A stretch of DNA of 31,195 nucleotides. Source: an uncultured bacterium. Lineage in GTDB: Bacteria; Bacillota; Limnochordia; DTU080; JAAYLA01. Every line of letters begins with the position of its first letter. Within the stretch, counting starts at the first letter, position 1. The stretch lies in contig CALKAQ010000143.1 of assembly GCA_937983075.1 (NCBI GenBank), positions 1 to 31,195 on the forward strand, read 5' to 3'. Below are positions 6,816 to 14,729 of this stretch, in pieces. The notes below the pieces were generated by a model. That model saw nothing but the letters and a program-made list of their open reading frames with translations, ran no database searches and was not told where the DNA came from. The position numbers were made by a program, and so were the translations under genes.

Positions 6816-8660
6816 TTACTCCACGGTGACGCTTTTAACCAAATTGCGCGGATTGTCGACGTCGCAGCCGCGAGCAACCGCCACCTCGTATGCCAAGAGC
6901 TGCAGCGGCAGCACGGCGAGCAGCGGTGTCAACAAGGCATGCGTCTGCGGAATCCGGATAACCTCGTTGCAAATTTCGTCGAAGCCGTCAGCGCCCGCTG
7001 CAGCGATGCCGAGCACGTCGGCGCCGCGAGCGCGCACTTCGCGGACATTGCTGACAAGCTTGTCGTAAAGTTCAGCCTGTGTAGCCAGGGCGACGACCGG
7101 CATGCCGGGCTCAATGAGCGCCAGTGGGCCGTGTTTGAGTTCGCCGGCCGCAAGCGCCTCCGCGTGGATGTACGTCACCTCTTTGAGCTTCAGCTGCCCT
7201 TCCATTGCAACCGGCAGATCGATGCCTCGACCGATGTAATAGGCGTCACGCATGTTCGCCCAGCGCTGCGCCAAACGGCGAATCGGTTCGGCCGACGATG
7301 CGATCACTTGTTCAGCCAACGCAGGCAGCTCCATTAAGCTCTGGATCAACGGGGCGACATCGGCCGGCAGCGTTCCCCGCAATTGCCCCAAATAGAGTGC
7401 CACTTGGAGCAGGCACGTTACCTGCGTGACATACGCCTTCGTCGACGCGATGGCGATTTCAGGCCCCGCTTGCGTGTACAGCACGTAATCCGCTTCGCGA
7501 GCCATGGTGCTGCCGACGGCATTGACGACGCCGAGCGTAACGCAGCCGAGGCGCTTCGCCTCGCGCAACGCTGCGAGCGTGTCGGCCGTTTCACCGGATT
7601 GGCTGACGAAAATGGCCAGCGTTCCCGGTCCGACTTGAGGATCACTGTAGCGAAACTCCGAGGCGATGTCCGCTTCCGCGCGCAGCTTCGCGAGGCGCTT
7701 GATGAACGCGGCTCCCAACAAGCCGGCGTGATATGCGGTGCCGCAGCCGATCAAATAAACTTGGTCGAGTGCGCGCACCGTTTCTTCCGGCAATCCGATG
7801 CCTTCCAGCGTGAAGTCGGCCGTCGCAGCGCCGTTTTGCGACGCCGAGCTCCGCAGTCGGCCGCGCAGGGCGTTGGCGATGGCTCGGGGCTGTTCGTGTA
7901 TTTCTTTGAGCATGAAATGCTCGTAGCCGTCTTTTTCAGCCGTCGCCAAATCCCAATCGACGGTAAGCACTTCTTGTTCCGTTTTCCTTCCGTCCGCCGC
8001 AAACACGTCGACCCGGTCGGCAAACATCTGCGCAATCTCGCCGTCTTTCAGAACGACAAACCGGCGCGTATGTTCAAGAACGGCGGGAATATCAGAAGCC
8101 AAAAAGGTTTCACCTTTTCCGAGACCGATGACGGCAGGATTGTCCTTGCGTGCGGCGACAATGTGATCCGGATGGTCCCGATGCATGACGGCGAGGGCAT
8201 ATGATCCTCGTACTTCAGCCAACGCCGCGCGCACAGCGGCAACTAAATCTCCTTCATAGTGCTCTTCGATTAAGTGGGCAAACACTTCCGAATCGGTTTC
8301 GGATACAAACCGATGTCCTTTCTGGCTAAGCCGCTGTCGCAGCTCAGCCTCATTTTCCAAAATGCCGTTGTGCACAATGGCAATGCTGCCCGAACAATCG
8401 ATGTGCGGATGCGCGTTCGTATCGCTGGGGGCCCCGTGTGTGGCCCAACGTGTATGTGCAATGCCGATCGAACCGTGCAAAGCATTCTCCTGCAGCTTCG
8501 CTTCGAGTTCCTTCAAACGGCCTTTGCTTTTCACGACATGGAGTGAATGATTGACGACGGCGATACCCGACGAGTCATACCCGCCGTATTCGAGACGGCG
8601 CAAACCGCCCAGCAAAATCTCCGCTGCAGCGCGGAATCCTACGTAGCCAACAATCCCCAT
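6816..8660 (-). CDS. glmS: GlmS-type glucosamine-6-phosphate synthase lacking catalytic Cys1
   Basis: GlmS makes glucosamine-6-phosphate from fructose-6-phosphate and glutamine, the first step of amino-sugar and cell-wall synthesis. The 614-residue product has the full family layout: glutaminase domain (1 to about 220, with HTRWATHG, VHNGI, SETDSE) and two SIS isomerase domains (CGTAYHA, SQSGETADT, GPEIAIASTKAY, then AGELKHGPLALI and the C-terminal PRNLVKSVTVE). The start ATG at 8660 has GGGAGG nine bases upstream; an in-frame extension to 8786 runs back towards the ribozyme and is rejected. Unusual: the protein begins MGIVGYVG where the family has MCGIVGxxG, so the nucleophilic Cys1 is missing, and YRGYDS reads YGGYDS (Arg26 to Gly). 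Glutamine hydrolysis should be impaired; the isomerase part looks intact. A glmS ribozyme lies upstream. Confidence 0.93.
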   Translation of the reverse strand: MGIVGYVGFRAAAEILLGGLRRLEYGGYDSSGIAVVNHSLHVVKSKGRLKELEAKLQENALHGSIGIAHTRWATHGAPSDTNAHPHIDCSGSIAIVHNGILENEAELRQRLSQKGHRFVSETDSEVFAHLIEEHYEGDLVAAVRAALAEVRGSYALAVMHRDHPDHIVAARKDNPAVIGLGKGETFLASDIPAVLEHTRRFVVLKDGEIAQMFADRVDVFAADGRKTEQEVLTVDWDLATAEKDGYEHFMLKEIHEQPRAIANALRGRLRSSASQNGAATADFTLEGIGLPEETVRALDQVYLIGCGTAYHAGLLGAAFIKRLAKLRAEADIASEFRYSDPQVGPGTLAIFVSQSGETADTLAALREAKRLGCVTLGVVNAVGSTMAREADYVLYTQAGPEIAIASTKAYVTQVTCLLQVALYLGQLRGTLPADVAPLIQSLMELPALAEQVIASSAEPIRRLAQRWANMRDAYYIGRGIDLPVAMEGQLKLKEVTYIHAEALAAGELKHGPLALIEPGMPVVALATQAELYDKLVSNVREVRARGADVLGIAAAGADGFDEICNEVIRIPQTHALLTPLLAVLPLQLLAYEVAVARGCDVDNPRNLVKSVTVE

Positions 8661-8789
8661 GGATGCACGCCTCCCATGCAGTTGTGACGTAGGCGCGCAA
8701 GCAGACGACTCTCGGATAGTGGCGTTTTGGGAATGCAGGCATGATTCGGGCTGTGTTTCGCACAAATTGAGATCGTCGATAGTCACATG

Positions 8790-8931
8790 AAACCCGCTTT
8801 GTCGCTGCGGTCGCCCGCAGGTTTTGTCGAGTTTCTGACGACCGTGACCGGCCGAGTGGCCATCCGCCGAAAATTTCGATCAGCCACTTCCTCGTCAACT
8901 TGCCGCCTTTCCGGCTGCAAGTCCTGGCGCT
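8790..8931 (-). ncRNA. glmS ribozyme (glucosamine-6-phosphate-activated, self-cleaving)
   Basis: The minus strand carries the conserved core in order: A then GCGCC (8931-8926, cleavage expected between A8931 and G8930), a P1 stem-loop with ACTTGC pairing to GCAAGT, TTGACGAGG (8898-8890), then the hallmark segment ATCGAAATTTTCGGCGGATG (8880-8861), a further helix, and the 3' hairpin CTGCGGGCGACCGCAG (8820-8805) followed by ACAAAGCGGG. These elements match the Bacillus subtilis and Thermoanaerobacter ribozymes as I know them. Glucosamine-6-phosphate acts as a cofactor for self-cleavage, after which the glmS mRNA is degraded. The 3' boundary is approximate. About 130 bases separate it from the GlmS start codon. 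Confidence 0.92.
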
Positions 8932-9009
8932 TGTTGTCTATGCAGTTGAATGCCTTGTTTCCTGAACACCGTTTCCGAGCGTCCCGCTGCCGGGCGCCTC
9001 ACAGTTGCT

Positions 9010-9039
9010 ATTCTATGCTTGACACGTTCTTCCTGTCTC
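9010..9039 (-). promoter_or_regulatory. Candidate glmS promoter
   Basis: On the minus strand GAGACA (9039-9034) and TAGAAT (9015-9010) are 18 bases apart, matching four and five consensus bases. It is about 80 bases upstream of the ribozyme cleavage site, which suits a transcript that includes the whole ribozyme. Confidence 0.4.
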
Positions 9040-9130
9040 TACCGTCCAAGCCACCGATCGCGATGCGCCTTTTCCCTTCCGGCGGCCCGTGGTATCATAA
9101 GAGGGTATGGATACCATCGGAGGGATGGCA

Positions 9131-10564
9131 GTGAGTGGCAGTGTAAACGCAGACATCGGTGTCATCGGTTTAGCCGTGATGGGCCAAAATTTAGCCTTGA
9201 ACATGGAAAACAAAGGCTTTCGAGTGGCCGTCTACAACCGCACCGGTGAAAAAACCAAGGAATTCATGGCACAACGGGGCGAAGGCAAAAATATTTTCCC
9301 CGCCTATACATTGGAAGAGTTCGTGCAGTCGCTGGCGCGGCCCCGCAAGGTCATGCTGATGGTCAAAGCGGGGGCTGCCGTAGACGCCGTCATCGATCAG
9401 CTGCTCGAGCTGCTCGAACCGGGTGACGTCATCATCGACGGCGGAAATTCGTTTTTCGCAGATACCGACCGCCGTACGGAAAGAGTCGAGGCGGCGGGCC
9501 TGCACTACCTCGGAACCGGCGTCAGCGGCGGCGAATACGGTGCTTTGCACGGGCCCTCCATTATGCCCGGCGGCACACCGGAAGCATATCAAATCGTCGA
9601 GCCCATCTTTAGCCGCATCGCAGCCCAAACCGACGACGGTCCCTGCTGCGCCTACATGGGCTCCGGATCCGCTGGCCATTACGTCAAAATGGTGCACAAC
9701 GGCATCGAGTACGGCATCATGCAAGTCTTGGCCGAAAGCTATGACCTGATGCACCGCGGCCTCGGTCTGACGGTCGATGAAGTGCAAAAGCACTTCGCCG
9801 AGTGGAACGCCAACGAACTCAACTCGTACCTGGTCGAAATTACGGCCGAGATTCTCGCACGCATGGACGAAGATACCGGTCAGCCGTTGGTCAGCGTCAT
9901 CAAAGACCAAGCGCAGCAAAAAGGCACGGGCAAGTGGACTTCGCAAAGCGCCCTCGATTTCGGCATACCCGTACCGACGATTACGGCGGCTGTCGATGCC
10001 CGCATTCTTTCGTCGTTCAAACCCTACCGGGAAAAGGCGGCGCAGAAGCTCGTTCATCCGGACAAGCCTGCGGATCTCGACGTCAACGCGCTCACCCGTT
10101 CCATTCGTGCCGCCGTCTATCTTTCCGTCGTCGCGGCATATGCGCAAGGCATGCAACTCATTGCCGCCGCCTCAATTGAAAAGAACTACGGAGTCACCAT
10201 GCACGAAGTGGCCCGTATATGGAAAGACGGCTGCATCATCCGTTCGGTGCTGCTCGATCCGATCCAGCAAGCATACAAAGACGATCCTGAGCTGCACAAT
10301 TTGCTGTTTGCCGAGCCGTTCACTTCGCACGTCAACGAACGGATCGCCGACTTGCGCGAGACGGTCATTGCCGCCGTACGGCTAGGCATTCCGGTGCCCG
10401 CGCTGTCCGCCTCCCTGGCCTATATCGATTCGTACCGGAGCGAACGGCTTCCGGCAAACCTCACGCAGGCGCAGCGCGACTACTTCGGTGCGCATACCTA
10501 CGAGCGCACGGACAAGCCCGGCACCTTCCACACGCCATGGCAAGACATCCACAGCACATTGTAG
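9131..10564 (+). CDS. gnd: 6-phosphogluconate dehydrogenase, decarboxylating
   Basis: This enzyme oxidises and decarboxylates 6-phosphogluconate to ribulose-5-phosphate with reduction of NADP, in the oxidative pentose phosphate pathway. The chosen start is a GTG at 9131 because GGAGGG lies six bases upstream; the ATG at 9107 would add eight residues that include this binding site. The product has 477 residues, normal for the long bacterial form. Visible motifs: nucleotide-binding GVIGLAVMGQNLALN at the N-terminus, IDGGNSFFADT, the substrate signature GVSGGEYGALHGPSIMPGG, and the catalytic lysine region HYVKMVHNGIEYGIMQ. The C-terminus has RDYFGAHTYER, typical of the dimer tail. It is monocistronic, divergent from glmS, and followed by a strong terminator. 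Confidence 0.96.
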   Translation: MSGSVNADIGVIGLAVMGQNLALNMENKGFRVAVYNRTGEKTKEFMAQRGEGKNIFPAYTLEEFVQSLARPRKVMLMVKAGAAVDAVIDQLLELLEPGDVIIDGGNSFFADTDRRTERVEAAGLHYLGTGVSGGEYGALHGPSIMPGGTPEAYQIVEPIFSRIAAQTDDGPCCAYMGSGSAGHYVKMVHNGIEYGIMQVLAESYDLMHRGLGLTVDEVQKHFAEWNANELNSYLVEITAEILARMDEDTGQPLVSVIKDQAQQKGTGKWTSQSALDFGIPVPTITAAVDARILSSFKPYREKAAQKLVHPDKPADLDVNALTRSIRAAVYLSVVAAYAQGMQLIAAASIEKNYGVTMHEVARIWKDGCIIRSVLLDPIQQAYKDDPELHNLLFAEPFTSHVNERIADLRETVIAAVRLGIPVPALSASLAYIDSYRSERLPANLTQAQRDYFGAHTYERTDKPGTFHTPWQDIHSTL

Positions 10565-10633
10565 ACCATACTTCAGGCGACCGGCCGATGACAATCGCTC
10601 CACCTTATCGTCAATACCACATACCGAATGTAC

Positions 10634-10666
10634 AAGGCGTCCCGATTGAGGGACGCCTTCTTTCTA
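10634..10666 (+). terminator. Intrinsic terminator of gnd
   Basis: AAGGCGTCCC and GGGACGCCTT form a perfect 10-bp stem around a six-base loop, followed by CTTTCT. It begins about 70 bases after the gnd stop codon. Confidence 0.88.
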
Positions 10667-10745
10667 TCCGGCCGATGCGCACCGACGCGATGCGCTCGCA
10701 GGTAACCCGACGTCGACGACTCCTTTTGAACTTCCCGCACAACCG

Positions 10746-11999
10746 TCAGCCGCCGCGGTGAGCTGCCGGACGCATCGGCTGCAGCTCACCGTAGGTGAAG
10801 CTGCGCCACAGCCATTCAACCGGGCCGAAGCGATACCGGCGCAGCCAGGCCCCGCTTACGACCACCTGCAGCACATAAATGCCTACTGCGATGATGAAGC
10901 TCAGCGCCGGACCGATACGCCCGTACAAACCGAATCCGTAGCTGTAAACGAGCGTCGTTGCAATGACGCTTTGCATGAGATAGTTGGTGAGCGACATCCT
11001 TCCGACCATGGCGAACGGTTCCAGGCGCTTCTGCCACGCCGCCTTCTCTGCCAGGCGGAGAATCGCACCGATGTAACCGATCGCCAGCAACGGCGTCCCC
11101 ACGACATAAAGCAGCTCGGCCAAATGGTTCGTCCATCCTGCCCCGCCGCCCAACCAATCCAGTCGAAGGGCGGAGCCAACCGCCTCGCTGATCAGCCCGA
11201 TCAGCATGGCCCAACGCACCCATGCGCCCAAACGGCCCGCGGCGCGCAGGCGGCCGTCTTCATCCCACCAGCCGTCACGCCCCGCGACAAATCCGACAAG
11301 CAGCAACCCGAACGGAATCAACAACGCTAGCCATCCGAGAGCGAGCGACATGACATAATCAAAAAGACGTTGAGCGGTTATGGCAGCGAAGCTTCCTTTC
11401 GCATAGGTTTCGAGGGCGATGGCAGCCTGATCGGCGAAAAAAGCTTGCATTTCGCTCATTCCGGTTGCTCCCGAGCCCCCAGAAATGACTTCGGCGATCA
11501 ACACCCAGGCCGAAGCGGCAAGCAACGCCGCCCACAGCGCACCGCTGATCGCAAGCAAGCGCCGAGTGGGCCAGCGTCGCCAAGCAAGCACGATCAGACC
11601 GAACACAGCATAAACCGCGAGAATGTCTCCGGCCCAGATGAGGCTCGCGTGCACGATTCCGAGGAGCAGCAAAATCATAAAACGCCGACGCAGCACGGCA
11701 GCTGCCGCCGGATCGTCCAGACCTCGCCGCATCAAACGCTTCCATTGCAGCGCCGCTCCAAAGCCGAACAGAAAAGCGAAAATCGGGAGAAACTTGCCTT
11801 GGGCGACGGTGTCGATCAAAAACGTCACGATGCGATCGAACGTGCCGGTAAAAGGCTCCACGCCCGCCAACGCCCAGTACGATGCGGGTGCCGCGTACAT
11901 GTACATGTTGACGCCAATGATGCCGAGAAGAGCGATCCCTCGCAATATGTCGATTTCAGGCAAGCGTTCCCGTGGAGCGGTCGGCTCATGCATTTTCAT
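10746..11999 (-). CDS. DUF418 (YeiB-like) polytopic membrane protein
   Basis: The product (417 residues from the chosen start) belongs to the DUF418 family, whose biochemical role is not established. Family marks are the N-terminal RLPEIDILRGIALLGIIGVN and the C-terminal FGPVEWLWRSFTYGELQPMR. Between them are about eight to ten hydrophobic segments, for example FLPIFAFLFGFGAALQW and the TNYLMQSVIATTLVYSYGFG region. The start is set at the ATG 11999, which has GGAGGG seven bases upstream (12007-12012); the longer frame from 12044 includes this site. It lies 80 bases after the ABC permease gene on the same strand with a hairpin between them, so it may be partly co-transcribed with the exporter. 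Transport of a small molecule is sometimes suggested for the family, but nothing here shows it. Confidence 0.9.
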   Translation of the reverse strand: MKMHEPTAPRERLPEIDILRGIALLGIIGVNMYMYAAPASYWALAGVEPFTGTFDRIVTFLIDTVAQGKFLPIFAFLFGFGAALQWKRLMRRGLDDPAAAAVLRRRFMILLLLGIVHASLIWAGDILAVYAVFGLIVLAWRRWPTRRLLAISGALWAALLAASAWVLIAEVISGGSGATGMSEMQAFFADQAAIALETYAKGSFAAITAQRLFDYVMSLALGWLALLIPFGLLLVGFVAGRDGWWDEDGRLRAAGRLGAWVRWAMLIGLISEAVGSALRLDWLGGGAGWTNHLAELLYVVGTPLLAIGYIGAILRLAEKAAWQKRLEPFAMVGRMSLTNYLMQSVIATTLVYSYGFGLYGRIGPALSFIIAVGIYVLQVVVSGAWLRRYRFGPVEWLWRSFTYGELQPMRPAAHRGG

Positions 12000-12029
12000 C
12001 GACATGCCCTCCAAAATCTCGTGACATGA

Positions 12030-12057
12030 GCATAGGGGCCTCACGCGGCCCCCATGC
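12030..12057 (-). terminator. GC-rich hairpin after the ABC exporter genes
   Basis: GCAT, a mismatch, GGGGCC pair with GGCCCC, a mismatch, ATGC around TCACGC. No T tract follows on either strand. It may slow or end transcription of the exporter operon before the DUF418 gene, or simply stabilise the mRNA. Confidence 0.35.
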
Positions 12058-12079
12058 CTCGGATGTCATCCACAGCCGC

Positions 12080-13309
12080 TCAAGCTTGACGCAACCATTT
12101 CACCATTTCGCCAATGGACGCCGTCTTTCCGTACATCAACATGCCTACCCGGAAAAGTTTTGCGGCCAATTTCACAACAATAAAGGTACTGACCAACAAC
12201 AGCACACCGGCCGTCAGCAGCTCCCATACCGGCACCTTGGTGAATCCCATGCGGAAAATCGCGACGGTGGGGCTGGTGATCGGGAGCAGCGTGGCGATGC
12301 GTGCAATCAGCCCATCCGGGTTTGAACTGATCGGTCCAACAACGACGAACGGCAAAACCGGCAGCATAAAGACCATGCCTTGAGAATTGCCGGCGCTTTG
12401 AATGTCCTCCATGGTTGCCCCGATGCCGACAAAAATCGCTGCGAAGAATAAGTACCCCAACAGCGTGAAGAATAAGAACGTAGGCAACAGGCTGAGGTCA
12501 ATGAAGTCGCCGATAGGAACGTCAAACGCGAAATAAGCGATGGGCAGACCGACAGCCGCCCAAAAGCCGAGCTGAATGACGCCCAAGATAAATTGGCCGA
12601 TGATTTTGCCGAACATAAGCGTATCCGGTCCGATGGATGACAAGACGACTTCGATCATGCGGTCGCGCTTTTCTTGCAGCGCGCTTTGCAGCAGCATGGA
12701 ACCCGACGAGACGATGAGGATGAGCAGCGCACCCGCGAAAGCGATGGCCATGACCGTATGCGCCATTTGTTCAGCGTCTTCCGCGTTCCCGCCATTTTCG
12801 CCGTCGGCGGAAACGACGGTCGACAAGCTGACGGCTTCCACCCGAGCGGGTGCAGTCACGTATGCCAGCTGCTCCCAGCCGATTTCTGCTTCGGCCAGGC
12901 GCTGCTGCTGCATGACAAACGAGAGCGCTTGCGTAAGCAGCTGCCGATTGACTCGCGTCGGCCGCTCAGCGACGACTTGGATTTCGCCGGTCGCGATGAA
13001 CGCCGGATCGAGAACGAAATAGCCGTCGATCTCCCCGTCGGCAACGGCTTGTGCCAGTGTTTGCGTATCATCGCCGGCAACGACTCGAACTTCCGTACCT
13101 TCCAATTGCGTCTCAATCATCGGCAGAGCACCGATTTGATCGATGACACCGTACACTTCTTGCCGCGGCGTATCCAAATACTCGATGAGCGACGGAATCC
13201 CGCCGATGAGGACGAAGATGACCGGCATCAAAAAGATCCCGATCAGAAACTGCTTGTTGCGCAGGTGCCGTCCAACTTCCCAAACAATCACGCGGCCAAT
13301 GCCCGTCAT
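12080..13309 (-). CDS. NatB/YhaP-like ABC-2 exporter permease
   Basis: This 409-residue membrane protein is the permease partner of the ATPase encoded just upstream; their genes overlap by four bases (ATGA). It follows the ABC-2 type layout: one N-terminal membrane segment after a short basic stretch (RHLRNKQFLIGIFLMPVIFV), a large extracytoplasmic domain (about residues 45-185, with ETQLEGTEVRVVAGD), then about five to six segments (from AIAFAGALLILIVSSGSMLL to the C-terminus). The QEKRDRMIEVVLSS motif after the second membrane segment is typical of the NatB family. Relatives include the sodium exporter NatB and YhaP of Bacillus subtilis. The substrate here cannot be read from sequence; sodium or a toxic compound are the usual candidates. 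Confidence 0.88.
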   Translation of the reverse strand: MTGIGRVIVWEVGRHLRNKQFLIGIFLMPVIFVLIGGIPSLIEYLDTPRQEVYGVIDQIGALPMIETQLEGTEVRVVAGDDTQTLAQAVADGEIDGYFVLDPAFIATGEIQVVAERPTRVNRQLLTQALSFVMQQQRLAEAEIGWEQLAYVTAPARVEAVSLSTVVSADGENGGNAEDAEQMAHTVMAIAFAGALLILIVSSGSMLLQSALQEKRDRMIEVVLSSIGPDTLMFGKIIGQFILGVIQLGFWAAVGLPIAYFAFDVPIGDFIDLSLLPTFLFFTLLGYLFFAAIFVGIGATMEDIQSAGNSQGMVFMLPVLPFVVVGPISSNPDGLIARIATLLPITSPTVAIFRMGFTKVPVWELLTAGVLLLVSTFIVVKLAAKLFRVGMLMYGKTASIGEMVKWLRQA

Positions 13310-14226
13310 GCGGCCTCACCCCCTTGGGCAATACGAACGAAGATGTCGTGCAAGGAAATGCGCGCGACCGAAATTTCTTCAATCGGGCTCTGGGGCGGCA
13401 GTTCACGCAGGAAGTCGACGGGTTCGGTTCCGGGGCGCAGCAAACACGTCCACCTTTGCCCGTCGCGCTGTACCGACTCGACGGATCTCGACTCAGGCAG
13501 GCGCCATTTCGGATCGTTGACAACCATGACGACCCGATGGACGCCGTATTCGGCCTTGATTTCGCGAATCGGCCCGTAAAGCACCCGCTTGCCCTTATTG
13601 ATCAAAAACAAGCGATGACAAGTTTCCTCAACCAAATTCATTTGGTGACTCGAAAGAAGCACAGCGCAGCCGCGGTCCGCCAGCGCTATGATTTCCCGTT
13701 TGAAAACATCTTGATTGACCGGATCCAGACCTGAGTACGGTTCGTCCAGGACTACCAGGTCGGGATCGTGCATAACCGCGGCGATAAACTGCACCTTTTG
13801 CGCCATGCCTTTGGAAAGTTCATTGACTTTCGCGTTGGCATAGGCGCCGAGCCCCATGCGTTCTAGCCACTGTTTCGCTCGCTTGCGGGCTTCCTGTGCG
13901 GACAGTCCCTTCAAGCCGCCCAAGAACACCAAAATTTCCATGACCCGAGCTTCTCGGTACAGACCACGTTCTTCCGGCAAATACCCCACGCGCGCTTTAG
14001 GTATCTGAGAACTCGGCTTGCCGTTCAGGTGAAACACAATTTTTCCTTCATCGGGAGCCGTAATTCCCATAATCATCCGTATGGTCGTCGTCTTGCCGGC
14101 ACCGTTGGGCCCCAAAAATCCCATGATCTCACCACGTTTCACGTCGAGCGAAACGCGGTCGACGACCCGTTTGGAGCCGTACTCTTTCACGACGGCATCC
14201 ACGGTCAACACATGATCTCCTGCCAT
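13306..14226 (-). CDS. NatA/YhaQ-like ABC exporter ATPase
   Basis: This 306-residue ATPase powers the permease encoded immediately downstream. Visible motifs are Walker A (GPNGAGKTTT, near residue 40), a Q-loop region (YLPEERGLY), the signature LSKGMAQKVQ, Walker B (LVVLDEPYSGLDP) and the switch histidine in LLSSHQMNLVEE. The signature LSKGM in place of LSGGQ is normal for the YhaQ branch. The last 80 or so residues form a C-terminal extension seen in that branch. The ATG start has GAGGAGGGG five bases upstream. The gene is divergent from the DUF1540 gene; the shared 210-base intergenic region contains an inverted repeat CCAAT-5-ATTGG near 14258-14272 that might be a regulator site. Confidence 0.92.
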   Translation of the reverse strand: MAGDHVLTVDAVVKEYGSKRVVDRVSLDVKRGEIMGFLGPNGAGKTTTIRMIMGITAPDEGKIVFHLNGKPSSQIPKARVGYLPEERGLYREARVMEILVFLGGLKGLSAQEARKRAKQWLERMGLGAYANAKVNELSKGMAQKVQFIAAVMHDPDLVVLDEPYSGLDPVNQDVFKREIIALADRGCAVLLSSHQMNLVEETCHRLFLINKGKRVLYGPIREIKAEYGVHRVVMVVNDPKWRLPESRSVESVQRDGQRWTCLLRPGTEPVDFLRELPPQSPIEEISVARISLHDIFVRIAQGGEAA

Positions 14227-14435
14227 CCTGTCCCCTCCTCAATTTTCCAAACCAGCGACCAATTGCCGATTGGCCGCACAGTTCAGCTATATAAGGTATA
14301 TCACGTTTGCGCGCCGTGCTTATTGTACCAAATATTAACTATGGGATCAGCGAAGTGAAGCTTTTTCTTTCGGGCTAACTTGCGCAAAAAGGGAAGACTA
14401 CTTGCGTACGGGCCTTGGAAAGGAGGCAAGCAAGC

Positions 14436-14648
14436 ATGCCGGAAAACGTCCGTTGCACGGTGAGCAACTGTGTGTACTGGGACAAGGGGAATCGGTGCGC
14501 TGCAGAAGCCATTTTGATCACGACCAACGATAAACTGCGATATCACGATGACAAAATGGAAATCGGCGCCTTGAGTGAAACGCTTGCGACCACCTCGACC
14601 GAAACGAACTGCAAGACCTTCAAGCCAAAGGAAACGACGACACGCTGA
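14436..14648 (+). CDS. DUF1540 small cysteine-rich protein
   Basis: This 70-residue protein starts at the ATG 14436, which has AAAGGAGG nine bases upstream; the TTG seven codons earlier overlaps that site and is rejected. The sequence has the DUF1540 pattern of paired cysteines, CTVSNCVYWDKGNRC and a later TNCKTF, which may bind a metal ion. There is no signal peptide, so it should be cytoplasmic. DUF1540 proteins are widespread and often multicopy in spore-forming Bacillota, but no function is established. It is a single gene, divergent from the ABC exporter and convergent with the hybrid kinase gene; a very stable hairpin separates it from the latter. Confidence 0.85.
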   Translation: MPENVRCTVSNCVYWDKGNRCAAEAILITTNDKLRYHDDKMEIGALSETLATTSTETNCKTFKPKETTTR

Positions 14649-14670
14649 CCGCATGGAAAGCGGCCCGCAG

Positions 14671-14696
14671 CGCAGCAGCGCCGAAGCGCTGCTGCG
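14671..14696. terminator. Very stable hairpin between convergent genes
   Basis: A perfect 11-bp stem CGCAGCAGCGC/GCGCTGCTGCG has a four-base loop. On the minus strand the loop reads C(TTCG)G, the exceptionally stable UUCG tetraloop in RNA; on the plus strand it reads CGAA. Neither strand has a strong T tract, so it is an atypical terminator or 3'-end stabiliser for the hybrid kinase and DUF1540 transcripts. Confidence 0.5.
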
Positions 14697-14729
14697 GACT
14701 CCATTCTGCCGACGCTGCGAACCGTGACG

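Noticed and set aside
8658..8786. In-frame N-terminal extension of GlmS from an ATG at 8786
   Set aside because: It starts at the ribozyme 3' end, has no ribosome binding site, and GlmS enzymes begin at the MxGIVG position, which here has GGGAGG well placed.
9191..10156. Long minus-strand frame opposite gnd
   Set aside because: Antisense shadow of a clear 6-phosphogluconate dehydrogenase.
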